From NCBI RefSeq assembly GCF_003697165.2, contig NZ_CP033092.2, forward strand, positions 2,728,001 to 2,792,000: DNA of 64,000 bases, given 5' to 3'. Shown in pieces: positions 26,449 through 36,700 of this stretch. The DNA is from Escherichia coli DSM 30083 = JCM 1649 = ATCC 11775. Its GTDB lineage: Bacteria; Pseudomonadota; Gammaproteobacteria; Enterobacterales; Enterobacteriaceae. The position numbers were made by a program, and so were the translations under genes. Within the stretch, counting starts at the first letter, position 1. Each line of letters opens with the position of its first letter. The notes below the pieces were generated by a model. That model was given only the letters and a program-made list of their open reading frames with translations, did not search any database and had not been told where the DNA came from.

Positions 26449-27354
26449 TCAAATGTTGGTGCGTACCAACGGCAAAAGTTCGTCCATTTTCTTTTCCACT
26501 GCCAGCTGCCCGGCCGCAATGGCAGCGTGCGCGCGATGGAAATCAAGCGTAGATATTTGCGGGCAAACAGGTTGAATCAGAATATCGGGCGGATCACCTG
26601 CCATGCGGTTCCTTTTAAGGCGGTTCTCCAGCACCTGGATAGAAGTGGTCATAATCTCTGTTGCCGTTGGCGCTGTCACCGCCCGACGTGTCGTTATGCT
26701 GCCTAACCTTTCTTTCAGACGCGCATGCCACGGCAGAGAATCACCATTCTCGCTATTTTCTTCACTGACATTAAAGGAGAGCAAATCTTGTTGCATCAAA
26801 TGAGCATCGTGCTGCAGGTCGACCGCTATCACAATATCAGCCCCCAATGCACGCGTGAGGGAAATAGGAATTGGGTTAACTACAGCGCCATCAACCAGCC
26901 AGTAGCCGTTATGCGCAACGGGTGCCATTAGTCCTGGAATACTGCATGATGCACGAATAGCAAGATGGAGATCGCCTTCAGTAAACCATAATTCACGCCC
27001 AGTACTTAAATTGGTGGCAACAGCCGCGAAGCGACGGGAACAATTTTCGATCTCTGTTTCCGGCATTATTTCGCGATATTGATTGAAGACACGCTCGCCG
27101 CGCAGTAACCCACCGCGCTGCCAGGAGAGATCCATCAGGCGTAAAACATCCCAATAACTGAAAGAGGTCACCCAATCTTCCAGCGCAGATAATCGATCGC
27201 ATGCATAGGCAGCGCCCACCAGCGAACCAATTGAACATCCTGCAACGATATCAATTTCAATACCCACTTTTTTTAGCGCATTAATTACGCCAATATGCGA
27301 CCAACCTCTTGCCGCGCCAGATCCCAGCGCCAGCCCTATTTTTATCTTTCTCAT
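26449..27354 (-). CDS. rssA: patatin-like protein RssA
   Basis: This 301-residue patatin-family putative acyl hydrolase has the oxyanion loop GSGAARGW (residues 10-17), the nucleophile elbow GCSIG and the catalytic Asp in DGAVVNP. The start at 27354 (MRKIKIGLALG) is chosen to match family length; the frame extends 13 codons upstream. The substrate in E. coli is not known. It lies upstream of rssB and is often co-transcribed with it, but a direct role in RpoS turnover is not established. Confidence 0.93.
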   Translation of the reverse strand: MRKIKIGLALGSGAARGWSHIGVINALKKVGIEIDIVAGCSIGSLVGAAYACDRLSALEDWVTSFSYWDVLRLMDLSWQRGGLLRGERVFNQYREIMPETEIENCSRRFAAVATNLSTGRELWFTEGDLHLAIRASCSIPGLMAPVAHNGYWLVDGAVVNPIPISLTRALGADIVIAVDLQHDAHLMQQDLLSFNVSEENSENGDSLPWHARLKERLGSITTRRAVTAPTATEIMTTSIQVLENRLKRNRMAGDPPDILIQPVCPQISTLDFHRAHAAIAAGQLAVEKKMDELLPLVRTNI

Positions 27355-27466
27355 TATTCCCGCAAGATTCCCCTGGAATGCAATCGTAGCCACATCGCTA
27401 CTGCTCGGTTAACATAGTGCTACTCAGGCGGTTAATACGCCGTTATTGTTTCCAGGGAGATTATTT

Positions 27467-27925
27467 GTGTCTCAGCTTTGTCCCTGTGGTAGTGCTGTCG
27501 AGTATAGCCTATGTTGCCACCCTTATGTGTCTGGTGAAAAGGTTGCACCTGATCCAGAACATCTCATGCGTTCGCGTTACTGCGCTTTTGTGATGCAAGA
27601 CGCAGATTATTTAATAAAGACCTGGCATCCATCTTGTGGAGCAGCGGCGTTACGAGCCGAATTGATTGCCGGATTTGCGCATACTGAATGGTTGGGATTG
27701 ACCGTATTTGAACATTGCTGGCAGGACGGCGGCAATATCGGATTTGTCAGTTTTGTTGCTCGATTTACCGAGGGTGGCAAAACAGGTGCAATAATTGAAC
27801 GTTCGCGATTTTTGAAAGAAAACGGTCAATGGTACTATATTGACGGTACACGTCCGCAGTTTGGCCGCAACGATCCCTGCCCTTGTGGTTCAGGTAAAAA
27901 ATTTAAAAAGTGCTGCGGCCAATAA
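27467..27925 (+). CDS. ychJ: YchJ, SEC-C motif protein (UPF0225)
   Basis: A 152-residue protein with zinc-binding SEC-C motifs at both ends: LCPCGSAVEYSLCC at residues 4-17 and DPCPCGSGKKFKKCC at the C-terminus. The middle is an NTF2-like domain of the UPF0225 family. Function unknown; SEC-C motifs elsewhere (SecA) bind zinc and partner proteins. The GTG at 27467 is used because it gives the K-12 length and follows AGGGAGA. It precedes purU by 49 bp. Confidence 0.9.
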   Translation: MSQLCPCGSAVEYSLCCHPYVSGEKVAPDPEHLMRSRYCAFVMQDADYLIKTWHPSCGAAALRAELIAGFAHTEWLGLTVFEHCWQDGGNIGFVSFVARFTEGGKTGAIIERSRFLKENGQWYYIDGTRPQFGRNDPCPCGSGKKFKKCCGQ

Positions 27926-27974
27926 TGGTTGACGGTACGGTTTAGCAAACACTCTCAACAAGGTTTTTCCAGCA

Positions 27975-28817
27975 ATGCATTCACTCCAACGTAAAGTTCT
28001 GCGTACTATTTGTCCGGACCAAAAAGGTCTGATCGCACGTATTACCAATATTTGCTACAAGCACGAGTTAAATATCGTGCAGAACAATGAATTTGTAGAT
28101 CATCGTACCGGGCGCTTTTTTATGCGCACGGAACTGGAAGGGATTTTTAATGATTCCACCCTGCTGGCGGATCTCGATAGCGCATTGCCAGAAGGCTCCG
28201 TGCGTGAGCTGAATCCTGCCGGTCGTCGCCGGATAGTAATTCTGGTCACTAAAGAAGCGCATTGCCTTGGCGATTTGTTGATGAAAGCCAATTACGGCGG
28301 CCTGGATGTCGAAATCGCGGCAGTTATTGGTAACCACGATACTTTACGTTCTCTGGTTGAGCGGTTTGATATTCCGTTTGAGCTGGTAAGCCATGAAGGG
28401 TTAAGCCGCAACGAGCACGATCAAAAGATGGCGGATGCCATTGATGCTTATCAACCTGACTATGTGGTGCTGGCGAAGTATATGCGGGTATTAACGCCGG
28501 AATTTGTGGCACGCTTCCCGAATAAGATCATCAATATTCACCATTCATTCCTGCCAGCGTTTATCGGCGCACGTCCTTATCACCAGGCCTATGAGCGTGG
28601 CGTGAAGATTATTGGCGCAACCGCTCACTATGTGAATGACAATCTGGACGAAGGCCCAATCATCATGCAGGACGTTATTCATGTCGATCATACCTACACA
28701 GCTGAAGATATGATGCGCGCAGGTCGTGACGTCGAGAAAAACGTCTTAAGTCGTGCGCTATACAAAGTACTGGCGCAGCGCGTCTTTGTTTACGGTAATC
28801 GGACGATTATTCTTTAA
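27975..28817 (+). CDS. purU: formyltetrahydrofolate deformylase
   Basis: PurU, 280 residues, hydrolyses 10-formyl-tetrahydrofolate to formate and tetrahydrofolate, balancing one-carbon pools and feeding PurT. The N-terminal ACT domain (residues about 8-85, ICPDQKGLIARITNICYKH) senses glycine and methionine. The C-terminal formyltransferase-fold domain has the catalytic region INIHHSFLPAFIGARPYHQA and the Asp-containing NDNLDEGPII. It is immediately upstream of the tyrosine tRNA operon. Confidence 0.97.
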   Translation: MHSLQRKVLRTICPDQKGLIARITNICYKHELNIVQNNEFVDHRTGRFFMRTELEGIFNDSTLLADLDSALPEGSVRELNPAGRRRIVILVTKEAHCLGDLLMKANYGGLDVEIAAVIGNHDTLRSLVERFDIPFELVSHEGLSRNEHDQKMADAIDAYQPDYVVLAKYMRVLTPEFVARFPNKIINIHHSFLPAFIGARPYHQAYERGVKIIGATAHYVNDNLDEGPIIMQDVIHVDHTYTAEDMMRAGRDVEKNVLSRALYKVLAQRVFVYGNRTIIL

Positions 28818-28898
28818 TCGTCAGCCAAAATAACTGGTTAGCTTTAATCCGTTACGGATGAAAATCACGCAACCAGTTCATTTTTCTCAACGTAACAC

Positions 28899-28926
28899 TT
28901 TACAGCGGCGCGTCATTTGATATGAT
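28899..28926 (+). promoter_or_regulatory. tyrosine tRNA operon promoter
   Basis: -35 TTTACA (28899-28904), 16-bp spacer, -10 TATGAT (28921-28926), then a G/C-rich discriminator GCGCCCCGC typical of stable-RNA promoters under stringent control. Fis sites are known upstream in K-12; the A/T-rich stretch 28850-28898 is the place to look. Confidence 0.9.
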
Positions 28927-28976
28927 GCGCCCCGCTTCCCGATAAGGGAGCAGGCCAGTAAAAAGCATTACCCCGT

Positions 28977-29061
<85 letters not shown>

Positions 29062-29094
29062 TCTCAAGCATTACCTACAATATGAATTACCCCT

Positions 29095-29160
<66 letters not shown>

Positions 29161-29179
<19 letters not shown>

Positions 29180-29357
29180 TCGCTTACAAAAGCCCCTGAA
29201 TTCTCAAACGAATCCGCAATTAAATATTCTGCCCATGCGGGGAAGGATGAGAAGCTTCGACCAAGGTTCGACTCGAGGCCAGCGAGAGAGCGTTGCCGCA
29301 GGCAACGACCCGTAGGGCGAAGCGCGCAGCGCTGAGTAATCCTTCCCCCACCACCAT
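29161..29357 (+). repeat. tyrT downstream repeat (rtT-type)
   Basis: The tRNA 3' end plus one base, AATCCTTCCCCCACCACCAT at 29161-29180, recurs exactly at 29338-29357, a 177-bp period. The stretch between contains a hairpin (CGTTGCCGCAGGCAACG) and T-arm-like AAGGTTCGACTCGAGGCC. In K-12 the tyrT operon carries several 178-bp repeats of this kind and yields the small rtT RNA (rttR). Only one unit is present here. An rtT-like RNA from this interval is likely but its ends cannot be fixed from sequence. Confidence 0.8.
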
Positions 29358-29442
29358 TTCTTCCTGAAATACTCAAAACCTGTTACTCCGAGCTAATTCT
29401 GCCCAATGGCACCGCGTTTACCGGACCTAAAATATCCTCCCC

Positions 29443-29473
29443 TGTAGGTCGGATAAGCGAAGCGCATCCGACA
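29443..29473. repeat. REP-type palindromic unit
   Basis: GTCGGAT (29448-29454) and ATCCGAC (29466-29472) flank AAGCGAAGCGC, giving the familiar TGTAGGTCGGATAAGCG...GCATCCGAC REP pattern of E. coli intergenic regions. It lies between the tyrT repeat and the narI terminator remnant. Confidence 0.75.
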
Positions 29474-29495
29474 ACTCCCCCCGCACCGTGCCCAT

Positions 29496-29514
29496 AAAAA
29501 AAACCCGCCGGAGC
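29496..29514 (-). terminator. narI terminator remnant with left target duplication
   Basis: An eight-A run (29496-29503) and CCCGCCGGAGC precede the IS element. On the minus strand this is GGCGGGTTTTTTTT, the downstream half of a rho-independent terminator whose upstream half, ACCCTGCTTCGGCG, lies right of the element beside narI. CGCCGGAGC (29506-29514) and CGCCGAAGC (30828-30836) are the probable 9-bp target duplications with one mismatch. Confidence 0.7.
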
Positions 29515-30827
29515 GCTGAGGAATCCCCAGTAATGGGCGGGTAAAAAAAGACAGGCATAGAGTTTTGTGATCTACTGACTTGTGCAACCAATTCAATGAG
29601 ATCTCCTCTATGCCTGCTCGCCAAGTATGTCAGAATTTTTTCCGCGGTGCTTTAGCACCATTTCACAAATACCGACAAAATGCTTTGTTGGATGCCACTA
29701 TCGCACTAATCAATGGCGCATCTCTGACGCTGACCAGCATCGGACGTTATTTACCCGGTAATGCTCAGGTCAAAAATAAAATAAAACGTGTTGATCGTCT
29801 GCTCGGTAATGAGTCTCTTCATCACGACATCCCCCTGATTTTCAGAAACATTATTTCCATGCTGACGAGCAAGCTGTCACTGTGTGTCATCGCCGTTGAC
29901 TGGAGTGGATACCCCTCTCAGGAGTATCACGTACTCCGCGCCAGCCTGATTTGCTATGGACATTCGATTCCATTGCTGAGTTGGATAGTTCCTTCGGAAA
30001 AACAGCAAAATGCAAAGATACAGCAAGCCTTTCTTAATACTCTTTCCGAAGCGGTAAACCCAAAAGCAAGGGTAATCATCGTCACGGATGCAGGGTTCCA
30101 GAATGCCTGGTTTCGGCACATAAAATCACTCGGCTGGGATTTTATTGGCCGGATACGAGGCAATAAACAACTGCATCTGGCGAGAAAAGGGGAATGCTGG
30201 TTCAGGCGTCAGGAATTACAGGCCAGTAACAAACCTGAATATCTGGGGCCGGGGACGCTTTCCCGGGCGGAATACGCCCGTTGCGATGGTCATTTTTATT
30301 TGCACAAAAAAGAGCCGAAAGGCCGGAGAAATAAACGTTCGCGTTGTGGTATAGCCAGACCATCACAGATAAAAGATGCCAGGTCGGCGGCAAAAGAACC
30401 ATGGTTAATATTCAGCAGCACAGATGACTTTAAACCGCGAGAAATCATGAAGTTATACAGCCGCCGAATGCAGATTGAGCAAAACTTCAGGGATGAAAAA
30501 AGTGAGCGTTTTGGGTTCGGTCTGCGAGCCAGTTACAGCTGTTCGGCAGGAAGAATGCTGGTACTGAGCCTGCTGGCAACACTGAGCACAATAGTGCTGT
30601 GGCTTATTGGCTATCACGCTGAAAATCAAGGGTTACATCTTAGATATCAGGCCAACAGCATTAAAACGCGGCGGGTAATCTCGTATCTGACGTTAGCGGA
30701 GAATGTCTTACGACACTCCCCGCTAATTTTAAAACGAACGGTGCTAAGCACCATTCTTAATCACCTCACCAGAACCTACCAGAATATGGTGTTGGTTTAT
30801 TATCGCTGATTTATGGGGATCCCTCAG
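29515..30827 (+). mobile_element. IS10-group insertion sequence (IS4 family)
   Basis: About 1.31 kb with one transposase gene. Terminal inverted repeats: CTGAGGAATCCCCAGTAAT from 29516 and CTGAGGGATCCCCATAAAT reading inward from 30827 (16 of 19 identical), very like the CTGAGAGATCCCC ends of IS10. A 9-bp near-duplication flanks it, as expected for IS10. One extra G lies at the left boundary, so the left edge is uncertain by 1 bp. I cannot name the exact IS. Confidence 0.88.
29610..30809 (+). CDS. IS10-group DDE transposase
   Basis: From the ATG at 29610 the product is 399 residues (IS10 transposase is 402). The DDE triad is intact: Asp97 (IAVDWSGY), Asp160 (IVTDAGFQNAW) and Glu290 in the YREK-type signature Y283-R286-E290-K297 (YSRRMQIEQNFRDEK). 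These align with IS10 VDWSD, SDAGF and YSKRMQIEETFRDLK as recalled. The frame is open to a TTG at 29580, so the start is not certain. No frameshift or truncation is seen; the element could be active. It converges on narI. Confidence 0.93.
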   Translation: MPARQVCQNFFRGALAPFHKYRQNALLDATIALINGASLTLTSIGRYLPGNAQVKNKIKRVDRLLGNESLHHDIPLIFRNIISMLTSKLSLCVIAVDWSGYPSQEYHVLRASLICYGHSIPLLSWIVPSEKQQNAKIQQAFLNTLSEAVNPKARVIIVTDAGFQNAWFRHIKSLGWDFIGRIRGNKQLHLARKGECWFRRQELQASNKPEYLGPGTLSRAEYARCDGHFYLHKKEPKGRRNKRSRCGIARPSQIKDARSAAKEPWLIFSSTDDFKPREIMKLYSRRMQIEQNFRDEKSERFGFGLRASYSCSAGRMLVLSLLATLSTIVLWLIGYHAENQGLHLRYQANSIKTRRVISYLTLAENVLRHSPLILKRTVLSTILNHLTRTYQNMVLVYYR

Positions 30828-30861
30828 CGCCGAAGCAGGGTCTATGTGAACTAAAATTCGC

Positions 30862-31539
30862 TTAGTGACGAGCGCGCACCAGCTGATACTTACGCGTCAG
30901 ATACTCCACCGGGACGCTCCAGATGTGCACCAGACGCGAGAACGGGAACAGCAGGAATAACGTCATCCCCAACACCAGGTGCAGACGGAAGATAAACGCC
31001 ACACCATCAAGGTGTTGAGAAGCACCACCGTGGAAGGTCACTACCGACTGCGCCCAGCCAACCAGTTTCATCATCTCGCTACCGTCCATATGCTGGGCTG
31101 AGAACGGAATGGTCAGCAAGCCCAGCGCGCACTGGATAACGAGCAGCGACAGGATCAGGATATCCGCTCCGGTAGTGGTTGCACGCACGCGTGGGCTGAA
31201 CAGACGACGCTTCAGCAACAGCACGCCACCAATCAGACACAGTACGCCGCTGGCACCACCAGCAAACATCGCCATTTTCTGTTTCACTTCAATCGGCAGC
31301 CAGGCTTCATACATCCAGTGCGGCGTCAGCATACCGAAGAAGTGACCGACAAAAATCCCCAGAATACCGATATGGAACAGGTTCGACGCGAGGTTCATCC
31401 CTTTGCGATCCAGCATCTGGCTGGACGCCGCACGCCATGTGTACTGCCCGTAGTCATAACGCAGCCAGCTACCAATCAGGAAGACCGCCCCGGCTATGTA
31501 CGGGTAGATATCAAAGAAGAACATATTCAGGAATTGCAT
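30862..31539 (-). CDS. narI: nitrate reductase A gamma subunit (cytochrome b)
   Basis: This 225-residue membrane subunit has five hydrophobic helices; it binds two b-type hemes through helix histidines and passes electrons from quinol to NarH. The helices include FFFDIYPYIAGAVFLIGSWLRYDYG at the N-terminus and RLHLVLGMTLFLLFPFSRLVHIWS near the end. It overlaps narJ by 1 bp and is last in narGHJI. Its transcription terminator has been interrupted by the IS10-group element 25 bp after the stop codon. Confidence 0.97.
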   Translation of the reverse strand: MQFLNMFFFDIYPYIAGAVFLIGSWLRYDYGQYTWRAASSQMLDRKGMNLASNLFHIGILGIFVGHFFGMLTPHWMYEAWLPIEVKQKMAMFAGGASGVLCLIGGVLLLKRRLFSPRVRATTTGADILILSLLVIQCALGLLTIPFSAQHMDGSEMMKLVGWAQSVVTFHGGASQHLDGVAFIFRLHLVLGMTLFLLFPFSRLVHIWSVPVEYLTRKYQLVRARH

Positions 31540-32249
31540 TAGTGCTGTCCTCCGGTGGTGATATTCAGATATTGCGGCGCGACGGCACCGGCAAAGCGAC
31601 GCTGATGAGCAGTGATTGCTGAATCACCGCAGCCTTTGTCAGCAAAGAATTTAACCTGCTCTTCTTCCCAGACTGCATCCAGCGCCTGCGGCGTATCGTC
31701 GCGCGCTTCGTCGGCAATTTTTTCCGCCACTTTGTCGCTGTCGATTGCGGTATTCGCCAGTTTCAGCAGCAGATCAAACAGCACGGCATAACGGCTTTCA
31801 CGCTGTTGCAGACGCGCGCTCAGCAATGCCAGAATCGGCGCAATATCTTTCAAACCCTCCACGGCTTCGCTTTGCGGCAGCTGCGCCAGGTACTCCAGAT
31901 ACAGCGGCAGATGGTCGGGCAATTCGCGGCTGTTTAACTGCAAGCCGTGCTGCTCGTACTGCGCCAGCAGATCCACCATCGCCTGGCCGCGGTCACGGGA
32001 TTCACCGTGAACATGTTCAAATAGCAACAGTGACGTGGCGCGGCCACGGTCGAACAGTTCGCTGTACTGCGCCTGGGCATCGAGCGGATCCATCGTCGTT
32101 AAATCGCGCAGGAAAATGCCCAGCGCATGGGCATCCTCTTTTGGCAGATTTTTCGACGCGGCAATCGCCTCAAACATCTCTTGTTGATGCTGCCATAAGG
32201 CAGCATCCGGATATTCAAGGAGACGCGATACAATCACGAGTTCGATCAT
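31539..32249 (-). CDS. narJ: nitrate reductase A assembly chaperone NarJ
   Basis: This 236-residue TorD/NarJ-family chaperone binds the NarG N-terminus and allows molybdenum-cofactor and Fe-S insertion before membrane docking on NarI. It is an all-helical, acidic protein (IELVIVSRLLEYPDAALWQ...). It is not part of the final enzyme. It overlaps narH by 4 bp and narI by 1 bp, so expression is coupled. Confidence 0.96.
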   Translation of the reverse strand: MIELVIVSRLLEYPDAALWQHQQEMFEAIAASKNLPKEDAHALGIFLRDLTTMDPLDAQAQYSELFDRGRATSLLLFEHVHGESRDRGQAMVDLLAQYEQHGLQLNSRELPDHLPLYLEYLAQLPQSEAVEGLKDIAPILALLSARLQQRESRYAVLFDLLLKLANTAIDSDKVAEKIADEARDDTPQALDAVWEEEQVKFFADKGCGDSAITAHQRRFAGAVAPQYLNITTGGQH

Positions 32250-33784
32250 GGGTGCGGCTCCGTTTTGCTGGTTACGTCGATGGCATCGATACGGCGGCTG
32301 TTGAACAGATTGAATTTGGTATCTGAACCGTGGCAGCCATCACCAAAGGTAAAGCCGCAGCCATTTTTCTCCGGGAAGGCTTCCCGCGCCAGTTCACGAT
32401 GACTGCTCGGCACCACAAAGCGATCTTCGTAGTTGGCAATAGCCAGATAACGATACATCTCCTGTGCCTGGGCTTCGGTCAGACCGACCTCTTCCAGCGC
32501 ACGGGTATCGACTTTACCGTCAACGGTTTCAGCACGTTTGTAATGACGCATCGCCAGCATACGTTTCAGCGCGCGCAGTACCGGTTTGGTATCACCGGCG
32601 GTCAGCAGATTCGCCAGATACTGTACCGGAATACGCAGGCTTTCGACGTCTGGCAGAATGCCGTTGCTGCCCAGTTCACCCGCGTCTGCCGCAGACTGAA
32701 TCGGCGACAGAGGCGGCACGTACCAGACCATCGGCAGTGTGCGATATTCCGGATGCAGCGGCAGCGCCAGTTTCCATTCCATCGCCATTTTATAAACTGG
32801 CGACTGCTGTGCAGCCTCAATAACGCTCAGCGGAATACCGTCTTTAATCGCCTGCTCGATGACTTTCGGATCGTTCGGATCGAGGAACACATCCAGCTGA
32901 CGCTGGTAGAGATCTTTCTCGTTCTCGGTACTTGCCGCACGTTCAATCGCGTCGGCATCGTACAGCAGCACGCCAAGATAACGGATACGACCGACACAGG
33001 TTTCTGAACATATTGTCGGCTGGCCGGCTTCAATACGCGGATAGCAGAAGATGCACTTCTCAGACTTACCGCTCTTCCAGTTGAAGTAGATTTTTTTGTA
33101 CGGGCATCCGGTGATGCACATACGCCAGCCACGGCATTTATCCTGGTCGATCAGGACGATGCCATCTTCTTCACGCTTGTAAATCGCACCGCTCGGGCAG
33201 GTCGCCACACATGCCGGGTTCAGACAGTGTTCGCACAGGCGCGGCAAATACATCATGAAGGTGTTTTCGAACTGGCTATACATCGCCTTCTGGATGTTGT
33301 CGAAGTTCTTGTCTTTCGCCAGCTTGTCAAACTCACCGCCCAGGTCATCTTCCCAGTTCGGCCCTTTTTCGATTTTCGCCATCCGTTCGCCGGTAATCAG
33401 TGAACGCGGACGGGCAATCGGCTGTGATTTGCTGCCTTCCGGCGCGGTATGCAGGTTCTGATAATCAAAATCGAATGGCTCGTAATAATCGTCGATCCCC
33501 GGCAGATGCGGGTTAGCGAAGATTTTACCCAGCAGCATGGCACGGTTACCCATGCGCGGCTGAAGTTTGCCGTTGATTTTACGGATCCAGCCGCCTTTGT
33601 ATTTTTCCTGGTTTTCCCAGTCAGTCGGGAAGCCCTGGCCCGGCTTGGTTTCCACGTTGTTGAACCACGCGTATTCCACGCCTTCACGGCTGGTCCAGAC
33701 GTTTTTACAGGTCACTGAACAGGTGTGGCAGCCGATGCACTTATCGAGATTCAGCACCATGCCGACTTGTGAACGAATTTTCAT
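32246..33784 (-). CDS. narH: nitrate reductase A beta subunit (Fe-S)
   Basis: A 512-residue cytoplasmic electron-transfer subunit holding three [4Fe-4S] clusters and one [3Fe-4S]. Four Cys groups are seen: CIGCHTCSVTC near residue 16, CEHCLNPACVATCP, CRGWRMCITGCP (where Trp replaces the second Cys, giving the 3Fe cluster) and CIFCYPRIEAGQPTICSETC. It sits between NarG and NarI in the complex. Four-bp overlaps join it to narG and narJ. Confidence 0.97.
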   Translation of the reverse strand: MKIRSQVGMVLNLDKCIGCHTCSVTCKNVWTSREGVEYAWFNNVETKPGQGFPTDWENQEKYKGGWIRKINGKLQPRMGNRAMLLGKIFANPHLPGIDDYYEPFDFDYQNLHTAPEGSKSQPIARPRSLITGERMAKIEKGPNWEDDLGGEFDKLAKDKNFDNIQKAMYSQFENTFMMYLPRLCEHCLNPACVATCPSGAIYKREEDGIVLIDQDKCRGWRMCITGCPYKKIYFNWKSGKSEKCIFCYPRIEAGQPTICSETCVGRIRYLGVLLYDADAIERAASTENEKDLYQRQLDVFLDPNDPKVIEQAIKDGIPLSVIEAAQQSPVYKMAMEWKLALPLHPEYRTLPMVWYVPPLSPIQSAADAGELGSNGILPDVESLRIPVQYLANLLTAGDTKPVLRALKRMLAMRHYKRAETVDGKVDTRALEEVGLTEAQAQEMYRYLAIANYEDRFVVPSSHRELAREAFPEKNGCGFTFGDGCHGSDTKFNLFNSRRIDAIDVTSKTEPHP

Positions 33785-36700
33785 TTTACGCTCTCCTGTA
33801 CCTGGTCATTGCCTTCGCCATCTAACCAGTCAATGTTCTTCATCTTACGCACTACAACAAACTCATCGCGGTTAGAACCTACGGTGCCGTAGTAGTTAAA
33901 GCCATATGCCAGATGGGCATAGCCGCCGATCATATGCGTCGGTTTCGGCGTGATACGGGTGACCGAGTTATGGATACCACCACGCTGTTGGGTAATTTCC
34001 GAACCAGGCAGGTTAACGATACGTTCCTGCGCGTGGTACATCATGGTCATCCCTGCCGGAACACGCTGGCTGACAACCGCACGGGCAGTCAGTGCACCGT
34101 TGCTGTTGAAGACTTCAATCCAGTCGTTATCGGCGATACCCAGCTCTTTGGCATCGGCTTCACTCAGCCAGACCACCGGACCACCGCGACCTAAAGTCAG
34201 CATCAGCAGGTTGTCGCTGTAGGTGGAGTGGATACCCCACTTCTGGTGCGGCGTCAGGAAGTTGAGCGCTTTTTCCGGGTTGCCGTTGGATTTCTGCCCC
34301 ATCACTTCTTTCACCGAACGGGTGTCGATCGGCGGACGATAAACCAGCAGGCTTTCACCGAAATCACGCATCCACTGGTGATCCTGATACAGTTGCTGAC
34401 GACCAGAGAGCGTACGCCACGGGATCAGCTCGTGAACGTTGGTGTAACCGGCGTTGTAAGAAACGTGTTCATCTTCAAGGCCAGACCATGTCGGGCTGGA
34501 GATGATTTTGCGCGGCTGTGCCTGAATATCGCGGAAGCGAATCTTCTCGTCTTCTTTATTCAGCGCCAGATGCGTATGGTCACGGCCGGTAAACTCGCTC
34601 AGGGCAGCCCAGGCTTTTACAGCTACCTGACCATTGGTTTCCGGTGCCAGCGTCAGGATCATCTCTGCCGCATCAATTGCGGTATTGAGCATCGGCTGGC
34701 CTTTTGCCGGACCTTCCGCTTTGGTGTAGTTGAGCTTACGCAGCAGATCCATCTCGCTCTGGGTGTTCCAGGCAATCCCTTTACCGCCGTTACCGATTTT
34801 CTCCATCAGCGGGCCGATAGAGGTAAAGCGTTCGTAAGTTGCTGGATAATCGCGCTCTACGACCATAATGTGCGGTGCAGTTTTACCTGGGATCAGGTCG
34901 CATTCGCCTTTTTTCCAGTCTTTCACATCCAGCGGTTGCGCCAGTTCAGCGGCAGAGTCGTGCTGGATAGGCAGCGTGACGATGTCAGTTTCTTTACCCA
35001 GATGACCAACGCACACTTCGGAGAATTTCTTCGCGATGGCTTTGTAGATTTCCCAGTCGCTTTTCGCTTCCCAGGCCGGATCGACCGCCGCAGACAGCGG
35101 GTGAATAAACGGATGCATATCCGAAGTATTCATGTCGTCTTTTTCGTACCAGGTCGCCGTCGGCAAAATGATGTCGGAATAGAGACAGGTGCTCGACAGA
35201 CGGAAGTCCAGCGTCACCACCAGATCCAGCTTGCCTTCCAGACCGTTGTCCTGCCAGTCCACTTCTTCCGGCTTCACGCCGCCCTGCTGCCCCAGGTCTT
35301 TGCCCTGGATACCGTGCTCCGTCCCCAGCAGGTACTTGAGCATAAACTCATGACCTTTACCGGAAGAACCGAGCAGGTTAGAACGCCAGATGAACAGATT
35401 ACGCGGGTGGTTTTTACCGTTTTCCGGCTGTTCCGCAGCGAAACGGATAGAACCCTCTTTCAGGGATTTAACCGTATAGTCCACCGGATTCATCCCAGCT
35501 TTTTCTGCTTCGCGAGCGATAGTCAGCGGGTTAGTGCCTAACTGCGGCGCAGACGGCAGCCAGCCCATGCGTTCTGCACGGACGTTAAAGTCGATCAGGT
35601 GTCCAGTATAGCGAGATTTATCCGCCATCGGCGACAGCAGTTCTTCCGCAGTCACGGTTTCATAACGCCACTGGCTGGAGTGGTTATAGAAATAAGAGGT
35701 ACTGTTCATGTGACGCGCCGGACGCTGCCAGTCGAGGGCAAACGCCAGCGGCTGCCAGCCGGTTTGCGGACGCAGTTTTTCCTGACCTACATAGTGCGCC
35801 CAGCCACCGCCGCTCTGACCGACACAGCCGCAGAAAATCAGCATGTTGATCAGACCACGATAGTTCATGTCCAGGTGATACCAGTGGTTCAGCCCAGCGC
35901 CGACGATAATCATCGAACGACCGTGCGTTTTATCAGCGTTATCGGCAAATTCACGGGCGATGCGAATAATCTGGCTGCGAGAAACGCCGGTAATCTGCTC
36001 GGCCCAGGCAGGGGTGTAAGCTTTCACATCGTCATAGCTGGTTGCACAGTTAACGTCGTTCAGGCCACGTTCCAGACCGTAGTTTGCCAGCGTCAGATCA
36101 TAAACGGTGGTCACCAGGGCGGTGCTGCCATCAGCCAGTTGCAGGCGTTTCACCGGCAGCTTATGCAGCAGCACGTTTTCCAGTTCCACTTTGTTGAAGT
36201 GTTCCGTGCCATCGCCACCAAAGTACGGGAAGCCCACCTCAGCGATCTCATCCTGGCTACCCAGCAGGCTCAGTTGCAGCTCGGTTTCTTCGCCAGTTTT
36301 GCCGTCGCGCTGCTCAAGATTCCATTTGCCCTTCTCGCCCCAGCGGAAGCCAATAGAACCGTTCGGCGCAACCATTTCACCATTGGTATTAAAGGCGACA
36401 GTTTTCCATTCCGGATTGTTTTCCTGGCCCAGTGCATCCACCAGATCAGCAGCGCGCAGCATACGACCCGCAGCGTAGTAACCGTCGCGCTCTTCCAGCA
36501 TCACCAGCATCGGCATGTCGGTGTAGCGGCGCACATAGTCGGTGAAATACTGGCTTGGGTTGTCGAGGTGGAATTCACGCAGCATTACGTGACCCATTGC
36601 CAGCGCCATTGCCGCATCGGTGCCCTGTTTCGGTGCCAGCCACAGATCGCACAGTTTGGCGATTTCAGCGTAGTCTGGTGTGACGGCAACAGTTTTGGTC

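Noticed and set aside
29506..30836. An exact 9-bp target duplication for the IS10-group element
   Set aside because: The copies differ at one base and the left edge has one extra G, so an exact duplication cannot be claimed; it is reported as probable only.
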